A stretch of DNA of 64,000 nt from JAEUOS01 sp965279115 (GTDB lineage Bacteria > Pseudomonadota > Gammaproteobacteria > Burkholderiales > JAEUOS01), in assembly GCA_965279115.1 (NCBI GenBank), contig OZ257137.1:3472001-3536000 (forward strand), read 5' to 3'. A program made the position numbers and the translations under genes. The notes under the pieces are model-generated. The model worked only from the letters and a program-made list of their open reading frames with translations. It was not told where the DNA came from and searched no databases. The first letter of the stretch is position 1. Each line of letters starts with the position of its first letter. Of the stretch, positions 26,242-34,084 are shown one piece after another.

Positions 26242-27336
26242 ATGAAAGCGTTTCCCTCCGTGCTGTCAGGCCGCCGCCTGATCGTGGGCGTGCTGCTGGG
26301 CGGACTGGTGCTGCTTGGCTACACGGTGCTGCAGTTGTTCCTGGCACCGCTGGCCTGGGCGGGAATCCTCGCCTACACCACCTGGCCGCTGTATGTGCGC
26401 CTGCGCAGGGTCGCGCCAGGCTGGCCGGGCATCTCCGCGCTCTTGATGACCCTGCTGTTGACGGCGGCCTTCGTGCTGCCGCTGCTATGGCTGATGGCGT
26501 TGCTGCGCGGCGAGCTCACCGCCGCCTACGCGGCGCTGGCCGCCTATCTGGCCCAGGGCCCGCATCCGCTGCCGGAAATCGTCACGCGCATTCCCTGGCT
26601 CGGGGAATGGCTGCAGGATGCCTTCAATCGCATGGCCGGCGATCCGGCGGCGGTGCGCGCGCAGATCGCTCTGTGGGGCGAGGAGCGCATCGACGATCTG
26701 CTCAACCTGCTGGGCGGGGTCGGGCGTAACGCGGCCAAGTTCGGTTTCGCGCTGCTGGCACTTTTCTTCCTTTATCGCGACGGCGAAAGCTTCATCGAAC
26801 AGGTGCGCCAGGTTTTGCGCCGCCTGATCGGCGCGCGGGTTGACGATTATCTCGAGGCGGCGGGCGCGACCACCAGCGCGGTGGTGGTCGGCCTGGTGCT
26901 GACGGCGCTCGCGCAAGGCATTCTCGCCGGGCTCGGCTACTGGGTCGCCGGCGTCAAGGCGCCGGTCTTGATGGCGGCGCTGACGGTCCTGATCGCACTG
27001 ATCCCGTTCGGCACGCCGTTCGTGTGGGGGTCCATCGGCGTATGGCTGCTGCTCAACGGTCAGACCGCGGCCGGCATCGGATTGCTCCTGTGGGGCACCC
27101 TGGTGGTCAGCTGGGTGGACAACCTGATCCGCCCGATGGTGATCAGCAGCGCGACACGAATCCCGTTCATCCTGGTGATGTTCGGCGTACTCGGCGGGCT
27201 TGCCGCGTTCGGCATGGTCGGCCTGTTCATTGGCCCGGTGATACTCGCCATCCTGATGGCGGTGTGGCGCGAGTGGGTCGACGAACCGGGCTCCCCGGGC
27301 TTGCCGAACCCCGCCAGCGGCGAGCCGCCCCCCTGA
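26242..27336 (+). CDS. AI-2E family (PerM/YdiK) membrane transporter
   Basis: A 364-residue polytopic protein with about seven transmembrane segments, in the order of the AI-2E exporter/PerM family: two N-terminal helices, a soluble central stretch (about 95-175), then a hydrophobic C-terminal half containing LIALIPFGTPFVW and the conserved SWVDNLIRPMVI. Members export autoinducer-2, Na+/H+ or unknown substrates, so the function is open. The start is an ATG near the end of a short gap after the dioxygenase. Confidence 0.9.
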   Translation: MKAFPSVLSGRRLIVGVLLGGLVLLGYTVLQLFLAPLAWAGILAYTTWPLYVRLRRVAPGWPGISALLMTLLLTAAFVLPLLWLMALLRGELTAAYAALAAYLAQGPHPLPEIVTRIPWLGEWLQDAFNRMAGDPAAVRAQIALWGEERIDDLLNLLGGVGRNAAKFGFALLALFFLYRDGESFIEQVRQVLRRLIGARVDDYLEAAGATTSAVVVGLVLTALAQGILAGLGYWVAGVKAPVLMAALTVLIALIPFGTPFVWGSIGVWLLLNGQTAAGIGLLLWGTLVVSWVDNLIRPMVISSATRIPFILVMFGVLGGLAAFGMVGLFIGPVILAILMAVWREWVDEPGSPGLPNPASGEPPP

Positions 27337-27402
27337 ATTTTTGTTGTCGTTCAGCGGCAAAACCCGCTTGCGTCCGGGCCTCAAGGCGCGGAGAATTTCC
27401 GC

Positions 27403-27414
27403 ACGCACGTGCGT
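27403..27414. promoter_or_regulatory. Perfect 12-base palindrome before the Tat amidohydrolase gene
   Basis: ACGCACGTGCGT is a perfect palindrome 39 bases before the ATG at 27454. It may be an operator for the catabolic genes; in GC-rich DNA a chance origin cannot be excluded. Confidence 0.3.
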
Positions 27415-27453
27415 CCGGACCGTAGCAGCAATACAACAAGGAGGAGAGACATC

Positions 27454-28968
27454 ATGAGCCAATTGAGCGAAGAAGAACTGGCGCGCCTGGTGCCGGCCGA
27501 GTCGTCGTTGTTCCCGTCGCCGATTCCGGTGCAGTCGGTATCGTCCGATGAATTCCTGCCGGCGCCGCAGTCGGCGCGCCAGCGCGAGTTCGAGTCGCGC
27601 GTCAAGTCGATAGGTGCGGAGCTGGCGCGTCACCATGGCATGAGCCGGCGCGCCTTCTTCAAGACGGCGTCCGGCATGGCGGCCGCTTTCGTTGCCATGA
27701 ACGACACCTTCGGCCCCCTGTACATGGTCAGCCGTGCCGAGGCGCAGACCCCGGACATGGCCAATGCGCGCGCTGCCGCACTGAAGGGCCAGTTCATCAT
27801 GGACATGCACACCCATTTCCTGCGCGACGACACGCGCCTGGTGGGCTTCGTGCGGTCCCGCGAGGCGGTCGGCCGGGCCGGCTGGAACCCGGCCCTGGCG
27901 GGCAAGGAGCAAACGCTCGAGGACCTCAAGTTCGCCAATTACTTCAAGGAAATCTACCTCGACAGCGACACCAAGGTGGCGCTGATTTCCGGCTCCGGCT
28001 CGGAGGAGCCGCGCGACTGGTTCCTGACCAATGAAATGAAGGCGCAGACCCGGGCCGACATCAACAAGAAGGCCGGCACCAAACGCATGTTCTCGCATGC
28101 GATCTTCATGCCCGGCATGCCGGGCTGGCTGGACAAGGTCGACCAGGACCTGGAAACCCTCAAGCCCGACTCATTCAAGGGTTACACCATCGGCGACAAC
28201 ACCAACAAGCACCTGGCCCGCCACCCCTGGCATCTGGATGACGAAAAGCTGCTGTATCCGTTCTATGAAAAGCTTGTGAAGGCCAGCAAGTCGCAGCCCA
28301 GCCTGGCCAACGTCTGCATCCACAAGGGCCTGTTTCCGCCTTCGACGACCAAGCAATTTCCCGACCTGATGAAGTACGCCGATGTGCGCGATGTGGCGAA
28401 GGCGGCGCGCGACTGGCCGCAGCTCAACTTCATCATCTACCACTCCGGGTTCCGCTATACCGGCGGCGCCTTCATGGACGGCTGGGAACAGTTCGAGAAG
28501 ACCGGGCGCATCGATTGGGTTACCGACCTGGCGGAGATCCCGGAGAAATACGGCGTGAAGAACGTGTATGGCGACCTGGGGCAGATTTTCGCCCAGAGTA
28601 CGGTCGCCGAACCGCGCCTGTGTGCCGCGATGATGGGACAGCTCGTCAAGGGCCTCGGGGCCGACCGTATCGTGTGGGGCAGCGATGCGGTATGGACCGG
28701 TGCGCCGCAATGGCAGATCGAAGCCTTGCGCCGCCTGGAAATTCCGGAAGAGATGCAAAAGAAATATGGTTTCAAGCCGCTCGGAGCGGCGGACGGGCCG
28801 GTGAAGAGCGCGATTTTCGGCAACAACTCGGCACGTCTCTACAACTTCACGCCGGCGCAACGGGCGGCGCTCGACAACGATTTTGTCGCAGTGGCCAAGG
28901 CGAAGTACGACAGGATCGGCGACGGCCGCACCAATCTGGCTTACGGCTATGTCAACCGGGGTACCTGA
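27454..28968 (+). CDS. Tat-exported amidohydrolase-2 family protein
   Basis: A 504-residue metal-dependent hydrolase. The metal-binding HxH is DMHTHF near 118-122, with later ligands in ICIHKG, YHSGFRY and the Asp of WGSDAVW. Amidohydrolase-2 proteins decarboxylate or hydrolyse aromatic acids and related compounds. A twin-arginine motif SRRAFFK lies at 64-70, followed by a hydrophobic stretch (TASGMAAAFVAM) and AEAQ. This puts about 60 residues before the RR, unusually long for a Tat signal. An AAGGAGGAGAG ribosome site fixes the start. The next gene begins 4 bases later. Confidence 0.85.
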   Translation: MSQLSEEELARLVPAESSLFPSPIPVQSVSSDEFLPAPQSARQREFESRVKSIGAELARHHGMSRRAFFKTASGMAAAFVAMNDTFGPLYMVSRAEAQTPDMANARAAALKGQFIMDMHTHFLRDDTRLVGFVRSREAVGRAGWNPALAGKEQTLEDLKFANYFKEIYLDSDTKVALISGSGSEEPRDWFLTNEMKAQTRADINKKAGTKRMFSHAIFMPGMPGWLDKVDQDLETLKPDSFKGYTIGDNTNKHLARHPWHLDDEKLLYPFYEKLVKASKSQPSLANVCIHKGLFPPSTTKQFPDLMKYADVRDVAKAARDWPQLNFIIYHSGFRYTGGAFMDGWEQFEKTGRIDWVTDLAEIPEKYGVKNVYGDLGQIFAQSTVAEPRLCAAMMGQLVKGLGADRIVWGSDAVWTGAPQWQIEALRRLEIPEEMQKKYGFKPLGAADGPVKSAIFGNNSARLYNFTPAQRAALDNDFVAVAKAKYDRIGDGRTNLAYGYVNRGT

Positions 28969-28972
28969 CCAG

Positions 28973-30037
28973 ATGACGCATGACGAAGGCGGACCGGCGG
29001 CTACGCGAGGCGGCCGCCGGGATTTTCTTGCCTTGGGTCTCGGAATCGCGGGTGCCACGACTGTCGCCACGGCGCCCGTGGCGGACGCGGCAGCCAAGAC
29101 GGCACCTGGCCTGGCGAAAGTGACGGGCAAGGAATACTGGACCACCCGTGTGGCCGGCGGCGAGACCATTCGCCTGTTCATGTGGCGCAAACGCCTGGCG
29201 GCCACCCGGGGCCGCGCGCCGCGGGGTGTCATCCTGTTCGTGCATGGGTCCTCGATGGCCAGCACGCCGGTGTTCGACTTGCAGATTCCCGGTCGGCCAC
29301 GCATGTCGGTGATGGACCATTTCGCCCGCCTGGGTTATGACACCTGGTGCCTTGATCACGAGGGGTACGGGCGTTCGACCAAGACCCGCAACGTGAATTG
29401 CGACATCGCCAACGGCGCCGATGATCTCGAGGCGGTGAGCGACTACATCATCCGCGAGACTGGCGAGCCCAGGCTCCTGATGTACGGGTCCTCTTCGGGC
29501 GCCTTGCGCGCGGCCCTGTTTTCCGAACGTCACCCGGAACGGGTCAAGCGCGTGGCGCTGGATGCATTTGTCTGGACCGGCGAGGGAAGCCCTACCCTGG
29601 CCAATCGCAAGAAGCGCATCGACCAATGGCGCAGCAACAACCGGCGCCCGATAGACCGCGCGATGATCGAAAGCATCTTCACGCGTGATCATCCCGGCAC
29701 TTCCGATCTCACCATCGTCGACGCCTTTGCCGACGCGGTGCTGAAACTGGACTCGTCGGTTCCCACCGGTACCTATCTCGACATGTCGGCCAACCTGCCG
29801 ATCTGCAACCCGGAGAAACTCAAGGTGCCCACGCTGATCATGCGTGGCGAATACGACGGGATCGCAAGCCTGCAGGATCTGATGAATTACTTCGCCAAGG
29901 TGCAACATCCGGACAAGAGCTTCGTCATCATGCCCGGCATCGCCCACACCAGCCTGCGCTCGAAGAACTGGGAGATCGCGTTCCACGCGCTTGAAACATT
30001 CTTCGCCCAGCCTGCGCAAGTCTATACGGGTACTTGA
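28973..30037 (+). CDS. Tat-exported alpha/beta hydrolase
   Basis: A 354-residue alpha/beta-hydrolase. The N-terminus carries a twin-arginine signal (GGRRDFLALGLGIAG, RR at 15-16, cleavage near VADA). The fold shows the oxyanion loop LFVHGSS, the nucleophile elbow YGSSSGAL, an acid in MRGEYDG and the catalytic His in GIAHTS. It starts 4 bases after the amidohydrolase stop, so the two should be co-expressed and co-localised in the periplasm. Substrate unknown; ester or C-C bond hydrolysis is plausible. Confidence 0.87.
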   Translation: MTHDEGGPAATRGGRRDFLALGLGIAGATTVATAPVADAAAKTAPGLAKVTGKEYWTTRVAGGETIRLFMWRKRLAATRGRAPRGVILFVHGSSMASTPVFDLQIPGRPRMSVMDHFARLGYDTWCLDHEGYGRSTKTRNVNCDIANGADDLEAVSDYIIRETGEPRLLMYGSSSGALRAALFSERHPERVKRVALDAFVWTGEGSPTLANRKKRIDQWRSNNRRPIDRAMIESIFTRDHPGTSDLTIVDAFADAVLKLDSSVPTGTYLDMSANLPICNPEKLKVPTLIMRGEYDGIASLQDLMNYFAKVQHPDKSFVIMPGIAHTSLRSKNWEIAFHALETFFAQPAQVYTGT

Positions 30038-30058
30038 ACCGCAACCGGCCGGGGGCGT

Positions 30059-30517
30059 TCAGGCATTCAGTTCGGAAGCCATCAGGTCCGGCCGCACGTC
30101 GCCGACTTCGGCATTGGAGAAATTGAGCTCCACCTTCACGCCGTTGGGGTCCATCAGGAACAACTGGAACAGGCCCTGGTCGTTGACCATGCGGCGGGTG
30201 TAGGGCACGCCGTGTTTGCTGAGGTGCTCCATCATGTCCGGCAGTCCGGTGCAGCGGAAGGCCATGTGGTCTATCACGCCGCTGCCGGTGGTGGCTTCGG
30301 ACTGTTGCCCGAGATATTTCTTGCGGTTTTCGCTCACGTTCGCGCCGCCGCCGGTGACGTGGATCACATCCTGGTCGCCCAGGTAGAGCCAGAACACCGG
30401 AAACTTGAAGTCGGGTGAGGGGCCGACACGAAAGCCCAGGACCCGGGTGTAGAAGTCGCGCGTGGCTTCCATGTCCGCGGTCTGGATCAGGTAATGCTCA
30501 AGGTGCAGCACAGGCAT
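30059..30517 (-). CDS. VOC-superfamily (glyoxalase/extradiol dioxygenase fold) protein
   Basis: A 152-residue vicinal-oxygen-chelate protein with the paired beta-alpha-beta-beta-beta modules. Candidate metal ligands are His near 7 (HLEHYL), His in VIDHMAFR, and Glu in GVKVELNF. VOC members include glyoxalase I, ring-cleaving dioxygenases and epimerases; the single-copy two-module length fits several. An AGGAG site precedes the ATG at 30517, so the ATG at 30538 is rejected. It lies on the opposite strand to its catabolic neighbours, next to the DUF1330 gene. Confidence 0.83.
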   Translation of the reverse strand: MPVLHLEHYLIQTADMEATRDFYTRVLGFRVGPSPDFKFPVFWLYLGDQDVIHVTGGGANVSENRKKYLGQQSEATTGSGVIDHMAFRCTGLPDMMEHLSKHGVPYTRRMVNDQGLFQLFLMDPNGVKVELNFSNAEVGDVRPDLMASELNA

Positions 30518-30577
30518 GTGGGTTCTCCTTTTGGACATTGCGGGGGCGTGGTGCCCGGCACGCCCGCCGGCCGGGGG

Positions 30578-30883
30578 TCAGATGGGAGTGGCCTCGCCGC
30601 CTTCGACGATCACGTTCTCGACGATGCCGGCGCCGTCGCGCCGGAACGCCGCGGCGGCGACATATTCAGGCGACTCGAAGCACTTCACGCCATCTTCGAG
30701 CGAAGGAAACTCGATGACGATGAAGCGATGGAAATCCTCCGGCCCTTCCATGATCTGGTAACGACCGCCGCGGGCCAGCACCTTGCCGCCGTACTGTTTG
30801 AGGATTCCGGGTACGAGGTCGGTGTATTTCTTGTATTCGACGGGGTCGTTGATGCGGGATCGTGCGAGCCAGTAAGCAGCCAC
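30578..30883 (-). CDS. DUF1330 family protein, GTG start
   Basis: A 101-residue protein of the small ferredoxin-like dimeric alpha/beta-barrel family DUF1330: VAAYWLARSRINDPVEYKKY at the start, then YGGKVLARGGRYQIMEG and RFIVIEFPSLEDGVKCFESP. The start is GTG at 30883-30881, with CAGGAG six bases upstream. Members occur beside catabolic genes but have no settled activity. Probably co-transcribed with the VOC gene, 60 bases downstream. Confidence 0.83.
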   Translation of the reverse strand: MAAYWLARSRINDPVEYKKYTDLVPGILKQYGGKVLARGGRYQIMEGPEDFHRFIVIEFPSLEDGVKCFESPEYVAAAAFRRDGAGIVENVIVEGGEATPI

Positions 30884-31176
30884 AGTACACTCCTGTAGGG
30901 TTGGATCAGTCGGGTCAGATGAATGCCACGCACTCGCGCAGCGGCCTGCAATCCTACTCCGAGACTTCGGTGTGGGTCTGGCGGCAGGCAAGCGAAATGG
31001 GAAATGCAGTGCCGATTCAGACCCGCACGCGAGCGGTGCGCGGCCGAGCCGCGATTCAACCGCTTTCTCCAGGTCGATAGCCAGCCCCGTTCCAGTCGCA
31101 AGGCGCCCGCGGCGGGTATCCTTCTGCGAAAATCCAGCCGCCACACCGCAATTGGCGGGAATGTGAAGGAGACAGG

Positions 31177-32154
31177 ATGAGAATGGCCATGCTCTCAAAG
31201 CTGCTGGCGGCAGTGCTGCTCGCATTGGCGGCAGGACAGGTGCACGCGCAGTCCGACTATCCGTCGCGACCCATCCGCTTGGTTGTGCCGTTTCCCGCTG
31301 GCGGCTCGACCGATATCGTCGGCCGAGTGGTGGCCCAGAAACTGGCGGAACGGCTCGGCCAGCAGGTCGTGGTCGACAACCGCGGGGGAGCCGGAGGCAC
31401 CATCGGCACGGATGTCGCGGCCAAGGCAGCCGCGGACGGTTACACGCTTGTCATTGGTACCACCAGCACCCACGCGGTGGCGCCGGCTGCATACTCGAAG
31501 CTGACCTACAACCCGGTGCGGGATTTCGCGCCTGTTTCCCTGGTGGCGGTCACGCCTTATCTGCTGGTGGCCAATCCGCAAAACGGGGTTCGCACGCTCA
31601 AGGATTTCGTGAGCTTGGTCAAGGCGAGTCCCGGCAAGTTCAATTATGGTTCCGCCGGCAACGGAACGACGACCCATCTTGCCATGGAGATGTTCAAGGA
31701 GGCTGCGCAGATCAATCTGGTGCATGTGCCTTACAAGGGCAACGCGCAAACCGATCTGGCGGTGCTTGGCAACGAGGTGCAGGCGGTATTCGGTTCGATG
31801 CCGGCGCTGCTGCAGCATGTCAAGGGTGGCAAACTGGTGCCTTTGGCGGTAGGCACGGCGGCGCGTTCGCCGGCGCTACCGGAAGTGGCGACGGTGGCCG
31901 AGCAGGGATATTCGGGGTTTGAGGCTTCGCTTTGGCTCGGAGTGTTTGCGCCGGCCGCGACACCTGCTGGGGTGATCGACCGTCTGGCCCGCGAATTGGG
32001 CACGATTGCTGCGACGGCGGATTTCAAGGTGGCGATGGACAAGAACGGCGCGGACGCCATTTCAAATGCGCCGGCGCAGTTCGCAACGCTGGTAGGCGAG
32101 GAAGCTGCCCGATACGCCAAGGTGGTCAAGGCACTTGGCATCAAGCTCGACTGA
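31177..32154 (+). CDS. Bug-family tripartite tricarboxylate transporter receptor
   Basis: A 325-residue periplasmic solute receptor of the Bug/TctC family, widely expanded in betaproteobacteria. A signal peptide ends at VHAQ (residue 25). The mature protein starts SDYPSRPIRLVVPFPAGGSTD, with the usual VVDNRGGAGG, NYGSAGNGTTTHLAME and VPYKGNAQ motifs. Bug proteins bind carboxylates, often aromatic or dicarboxylic acids. No TctA/TctB membrane genes are adjacent, as is common for orphan Bug genes. An AAGGAG site precedes the ATG. Confidence 0.93.
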   Translation: MRMAMLSKLLAAVLLALAAGQVHAQSDYPSRPIRLVVPFPAGGSTDIVGRVVAQKLAERLGQQVVVDNRGGAGGTIGTDVAAKAAADGYTLVIGTTSTHAVAPAAYSKLTYNPVRDFAPVSLVAVTPYLLVANPQNGVRTLKDFVSLVKASPGKFNYGSAGNGTTTHLAMEMFKEAAQINLVHVPYKGNAQTDLAVLGNEVQAVFGSMPALLQHVKGGKLVPLAVGTAARSPALPEVATVAEQGYSGFEASLWLGVFAPAATPAGVIDRLARELGTIAATADFKVAMDKNGADAISNAPAQFATLVGEEAARYAKVVKALGIKLD

Positions 32155-32211
32155 ACGAATTTTCAACCAACCCGGTATCAGACCGGCTTCATCAACTGTA
32201 AAGGAAAAAAA

Positions 32212-32922
32212 GTGAAAGATGACCTCCGCAACGCCAAATTCGTGATTGATCTCGGTCCACAACCGTCTTTGCCGATCGTCGGCAGCGAGCTGCGCTTCCC
32301 GGTCGGCCGTATCTACTGTGTCGGCCGCAACTATGCCGACCACGCGCGCGAAATGGGCCACGATCCGGACCGTGAGCCGCCGTTCTTCTTCATGAAGCCG
32401 GCGAACGCGGTGGTGCAGAACGGCGCCACGATTGCTTACCCAGTGGGCACCAAGGATTGCCACCATGAGATCGAACTGGTGGTGGCCATCGGCACCGGCG
32501 GCAAGAACATACCGGTCGAGAAGGCGCTCGAGCATGTGTGGGGTTATGGCGTCGGCCTGGACATGACCCGTCGCGACGTGCAGGGTGAGGCCAAGAAAAT
32601 GGGCCGTCCATGGGAAATGGGCAAGAGCTTCGACGAATCCGCGCCCATGACCGCGCTCAAGGCCGCGGCCGATATCGGCCACCCGGCCAAGGGCGCGATC
32701 TGGCTCAAGATCAACGGTGAATTCCGCCAGCAGGGTGATCTCGCCATGCAGATCTGGAATGTGCAGGAGCAGATCTCCTACCTGTCCAACCTCATCACCC
32801 TCGAACCCGGCGATCTCATCATGACCGGCACCCCCGCCGGTGTCGGGCCGGTCAAGAAGGGCGACCGCCTCGAAGGCCACGTCGATGGTGTCGGCGACCT
32901 GAGCATCACCTACGCCGCCTGA
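32212..32922 (+). CDS. Fumarylacetoacetate hydrolase family protein (fumarylpyruvate hydrolase-like), GTG start
   Basis: A 236-residue FAH-fold hydrolase with the compact length of fumarylpyruvate/acylpyruvate hydrolases. Motifs are IYCVGRNYADHAREMG, the metal ligands in HHEIELVVAIG (E-x-E), then the Asp in GLDMTRRDVQ and TGTPAGVGPV near the end. The start is GTG at 32212, with AAAGGAAA upstream. It would cleave a C-C bond in a 2,4-diketo acid from aromatic ring degradation; the exact substrate is inferred. It follows the Bug receptor by 57 bases, suggesting uptake and breakdown of the same acid. Confidence 0.9.
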   Translation: MKDDLRNAKFVIDLGPQPSLPIVGSELRFPVGRIYCVGRNYADHAREMGHDPDREPPFFFMKPANAVVQNGATIAYPVGTKDCHHEIELVVAIGTGGKNIPVEKALEHVWGYGVGLDMTRRDVQGEAKKMGRPWEMGKSFDESAPMTALKAAADIGHPAKGAIWLKINGEFRQQGDLAMQIWNVQEQISYLSNLITLEPGDLIMTGTPAGVGPVKKGDRLEGHVDGVGDLSITYAA

Positions 32923-32974
32923 CCTTGCCGGGTCCGGCATCGCCGCGGGCAGGCGCCCGCCCGCGGCGGCCACC

Positions 32975-34075
32975 ATGAGCAGCCGCGCGGGAATCCACTA
33001 CTGGAAGTGCGACCGGCCGGCTGCGCTGCACGGCACCGCGCTCGGCGGGGCGGTGCGCGCGCCCGCCGACCTGATGGCCTTGCTGGTGGCCGCACTTGAC
33101 AAGCAAGTGGGCGGGCCGCCATGGCGTATTGCGCCGGCAGGCGGCCAGGGCAACCACTTGACCTTTCTTGCCGACAGCGGCGGTCGCGAGTGGTTTCTGC
33201 GTGTCGAGGACGGCCCGGAGCGTGACGACTACCTCGCCGTCGAGTCGGAGATCCTGCGTCGCCTCGGCGGTGCCGGCATTCCTGTGCCGCAAGTGCATTT
33301 TTGCGACGCATCGCGGACATCGGTTCCGGTCGCGTTCCACCTGCTCGAACGCATTCCCGAACCCGATCTCAACCGCCACCTCAGGGCCGGGTGTCTGGAT
33401 CTCGACGCGGTGGCGCGGGAGATCGGAGGCTGGATCGCGCGCTGGCAACAGCGGGTTGCCGTGGGCGGTTTCGGGCCTTTCGATCGCCTGATCATGGATA
33501 CCGAAGGCCGGCTCGCCGGTCTGCATAGTTCTGCGGCCGATTATTTCTTCCTTAACCTGCGGCGCCATCTTGATTTCCTGGTGGGCCATGGGTTCATTGA
33601 CATCAGCGAGGCCGGCGTTTTGCTGGCTTTGCTCGAGGACCAGCGCTCCCTGTTGGAGTCGACCGAGCCGCTTCTGGTGCACAAGGACATGGCCCTGTGG
33701 AACGTGCTTGGTACCCGCGACAGGGTGACTGCATTCATCGACTGGGATGACGCCATCGGCGGCGACGCCATGGAAGACCTGGCGCTGCTTGCCTGCTTTC
33801 ATCCGGCCGAAGCGGTCAAGGCGGCGATCGAAGGCTATGCCGGGGTTTCCGTACTGCCGCCCGATCACATGCGGAGGTTCTGGTGCCACCTGTTGCGCAA
33901 CATGATCGTCAAGGCGGTGATTCGGGTGGGCGCAGGATACTTTGACGGTGCCGGCGGCCTGTTCATTCATGGTGCGGGCGTGGATGGCGCATCACTGCGC
34001 GCTTTCACGCTGGCGCGAATGCGCACTGCGGCGCGCGGCTTGCGCGAGGGGCGGGAAGCGCTGTCGTTCGACTGA
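32975..34075 (+). CDS. Aminoglycoside phosphotransferase (APH)-family kinase-like protein
   Basis: A 366-residue protein-kinase-like phosphotransferase. The Brenner motif is LVHKDMALWNVL (H236, D238, N243) and the metal-binding DFG equivalent is FIDWDDA (D256, D258), with an N-lobe VAVESEIL helix. Family members phosphorylate aminoglycosides, choline, homoserine and other hydroxyl compounds; the large N-terminal part does not match a resistance APH, so resistance is unlikely. Substrate unknown. Convergent with the ABC transporter gene. Confidence 0.8.
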   Translation: MSSRAGIHYWKCDRPAALHGTALGGAVRAPADLMALLVAALDKQVGGPPWRIAPAGGQGNHLTFLADSGGREWFLRVEDGPERDDYLAVESEILRRLGGAGIPVPQVHFCDASRTSVPVAFHLLERIPEPDLNRHLRAGCLDLDAVAREIGGWIARWQQRVAVGGFGPFDRLIMDTEGRLAGLHSSAADYFFLNLRRHLDFLVGHGFIDISEAGVLLALLEDQRSLLESTEPLLVHKDMALWNVLGTRDRVTAFIDWDDAIGGDAMEDLALLACFHPAEAVKAAIEGYAGVSVLPPDHMRRFWCHLLRNMIVKAVIRVGAGYFDGAGGLFIHGAGVDGASLRAFTLARMRTAARGLREGREALSFD

Positions 34076-34084
34076 CAGCGCCGC

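Noticed and set aside
30884..31176. Possible small gene in the 293-base divergent gap before the Bug receptor
   Set aside because: Only short Arg-rich frames without ribosome sites or family patterns; a promoter must exist but none was clear.
32975..34075. APH-family gene as an antibiotic resistance gene
   Set aside because: Kinase motifs are present, but the long N-terminal part and catabolic setting do not match known resistance APH enzymes.
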